This document shows, piece by piece, positions 5,263-6,696 of a DNA stretch of 6,696 nucleotides. Below the pieces are notes generated by a model. That model did not search any database and was not told where the DNA came from. It saw only the letters and a list, made by a program, of their open reading frames with translations. How positions within the stretch are numbered: the first letter of the stretch is position 1; the number at the start of each line of letters is the position of its first letter. The DNA is taken from the NCBI GenBank assembly GCA_007133715.1, contig SLMF01000122.1, positions 1-6,696 of the forward strand, given 5' to 3'. The translations under genes were made by a program, and so were the position numbers. The DNA comes from Planctomycetaceae bacterium. GTDB taxonomy: Bacteria > Planctomycetota > Planctomycetia > Pirellulales > Pirellulaceae.

Positions 5263-6696
5263 TCAGACGGCGAATTTGGCTGGGCGAGCCAGGCCGGCCA
5301 GCACGATCAGGGCAGTTGCGGCCACGATCCAGGCGGCCAGCAGGGCGGTGGCCAGGGGCTGCACGGGCGCCGCCGCGGTTTCCCACGTGTCGCGGCGCTC
5401 TTCCAGTTCCATGCCCGTCACTTCCGGCAAGGGCCGGGCCGACGTCAGGGCTGCTGCCAGCTGGCTCTGATAGCCCTCCAGAACCTCGCCCACCAGCTCC
5501 GCTCCCGGGACCTCCAACACGCCCGTCAAAAACTCGTGCAGCGAGCGGTTCCCGCACGTTTCGTAGGAACAGCCCGCGCCATGCCGGGCGACCAGTTCGG
5601 CGTGCAGTTCGGCCAACCGCTGGACCGTCGCGGGGCTCGGTTCCCAGAGCCCTTTGCGAATGGTTTCCAGCATGATGGCGGTCATATCTTGCAGCGCGGC
5701 CGGGTGCACTTCCTCGAAATAGGCCTGCAGGTCCAGACCGTGCTTGTCTTCGATATAGACTTGGAACGTCTCCTCCCACATGGCATCGCCGATCACGGCG
5801 GGCTGCATGACGTTCCAGCCGTAGACGTGGTCCAGACTTAACGGCCCCCACGTGTTGGAAGAGCGGGGTTGAACGACAATTTCCGCTCCGGCCAATTGGG
5901 TTTGGAAGAGTCCGGGGGCCGGGGTGCCCCAGACGCCGTCGCCACGATAAACGCCACTCATATTGGCCAAGTACCGTTCGGCGATCTCCGCCTCGCTCTC
6001 CCACGTATCACCTCGCTCGACCAGGCCCATGATCCCCGTGCCGTAACTCGCATTACCGGTCGCTCCGAAGACGCGGGCCGTCGCCCATTGCCGGGCGTCG
6101 CGAGGGGCATAGCCCTGTTGCTTGAGATCCTCTTCCGCTTGTTGCGTGTTCTCGCGAACAAAGTTCGGATACGGCTCGTCCTGCTGGTCCGCGATCCGTT
6201 GCACGGCCTGATCGATCAGCCGGACACGTGAGGCGGCGGCATCGCGGAACTGGCCGGAGGTCTGCACGACCACATCGATGCGCGGCCGCCCCAGTTCCTC
6301 GGCCGGGATGATTTCCACATCGTAGACCGTACCGCGGGCGTCGCGTTGTGGTCGGGCGCCCATCAGGTACAGGATCTGGGCCAGCGTCGCCCCCCGTGTG
6401 CGAATGAACTCGCCGCCCCACAGGGTAACCGCCACCCGCCGCGGATAACGACCCTCCTGGACCACGTGCTGGGCCAGGATCGCCCGCGCCATCTGCTGGC
6501 CCACGCGCCAAGCTTCCTCGCTGGGCGTCTGCTCGGCGCTGATCGAATACAGGTTCCGTCCGGTGGGTGCCGCGGACGGATTGCGGAGCACGTCGCTACC
6601 GGAGGACGGGGCCAGATAGCCGCCCGCCAGGGCGTTGACCACACCGTCCAACTCGGCCTGCGGCGACGCCTGCAGTGCCGCCGCATGCTCCGCAGC
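5263..6696 (-). CDS. cobN: CobN / magnesium-chelatase-H family protein, C-terminal part, with membrane anchor
   Basis: This is the C-terminal 477 residues of a CobN/ChlH-type large chelatase subunit, which binds a tetrapyrrole and handles insertion (or, in HmuS-like relatives, removal) of a metal. The frame runs open through the right edge; full-length relatives are about 1,200-1,450 residues. Family motifs, numbered from the window edge: GRNLYS 46-51, RTRG 99-102, ELGRPRID 134-141, SGQFRD 147-152, RVFGATGNASYGTG 208-221, LDHVY 288-292, and a Cys376-x4-Cys381-x-Asn pattern (CSYETCGN). A hydrophobic helix of about 23 residues lies near the C-terminus (about 447-470, bases 5290-5358), followed by the short tail RPAKFAV. 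This suggests a membrane-tethered protein, unlike the soluble cobalamin-pathway CobN. Symbol cobN is given in the family sense; a heme- or other tetrapyrrole-related role is equally possible. A TTG at 6651 is only an internal codon, not the start. No partner chelatase gene is visible downstream. Confidence 0.9.
   Translation of the reverse strand, partial: AAEHAAALQASPQAELDGVVNALAGGYLAPSSGSDVLRNPSAAPTGRNLYSISAEQTPSEEAWRVGQQMARAILAQHVVQEGRYPRRVAVTLWGGEFIRTRGATLAQILYLMGARPQRDARGTVYDVEIIPAEELGRPRIDVVVQTSGQFRDAAASRVRLIDQAVQRIADQQDEPYPNFVRENTQQAEEDLKQQGYAPRDARQWATARVFGATGNASYGTGIMGLVERGDTWESEAEIAERYLANMSGVYRGDGVWGTPAPGLFQTQLAGAEIVVQPRSSNTWGPLSLDHVYGWNVMQPAVIGDAMWEETFQVYIEDKHGLDLQAYFEEVHPAALQDMTAIMLETIRKGLWEPSPATVQRLAELHAELVARHGAGCSYETCGNRSLHEFLTGVLEVPGAELVGEVLEGYQSQLAAALTSARPLPEVTGMELEERRDTWETAAAPVQPLATALLAAWIVAATALIVLAGLARPAKFAV

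Noticed and set aside
5007..5675. 222-residue plus-strand open frame
   Set aside because: Mostly the shadow of the cobN-like gene; Arg/Pro-rich with no recognisable motif.
1..6696. CRISPR array, tRNA or rRNA gene, insertion sequence, or defence genes
   Set aside because: No regularly spaced direct repeats, no tRNA-like cloverleaf or rRNA sequence, and no transposase or defence-protein motif was seen on either strand.

Overview
The window looks like a chromosomal segment from a planctomycete, probably Pirellulaceae-like. This is an inference from three things. The DNA is GC-rich. There is a Gfo/Idh/MocA oxidoreductase exported by a twin-arginine signal, an arrangement very common in Planctomycetota. 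There is also a CobN-type chelatase with a C-terminal membrane anchor. No rRNA, tRNA or other marker gene confirms the taxon.

Layout: (1) 1-674, minus strand: N-terminal two thirds of a UDP-glucuronate 4-epimerase-like sugar-nucleotide epimerase, cut by the left edge. (2) 675-1405: about 730 bp with no convincing conventional gene. It holds several strong inverted repeats, including a pseudoknot-like arrangement and a 16-bp stem, a candidate sigma70-type promoter, and a possible small upstream ORF whose stop overlaps the ktrB start as GTGA. (3) 1406-3466, plus strand: a two-gene operon for a Ktr-type K+ uptake system, with the channel-like membrane subunit KtrB followed after 6 bp by the cytosolic RCK gating subunit KtrA. 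(4) 3482-4858, minus strand, convergent with ktrA across 15 bp: the Tat-exported NAD(P)-dependent oxidoreductase. (5) 4859-5262: about 400 bp of spacer with a GC-rich nested palindrome. (6) 5263-6696, minus strand: C-terminal 477 residues of a CobN/magnesium-chelatase-H family protein, cut by the right edge.

KtrB and KtrA act together: KtrB forms the ion-conducting pore and KtrA is its nucleotide-binding gate. The other genes show no obvious shared pathway (cell-surface sugar precursor synthesis, an exported oxidoreductase, tetrapyrrole metal insertion or removal), so this looks like ordinary chromosome rather than a defence or mobile island. The parts most worth a second look are the structured region upstream of ktrB, the membrane-tethered CobN-like protein and its sequence departures, the non-arginine residue in the KtrA glycine loop, and homopolymer runs of 8-9 bases in three genes.
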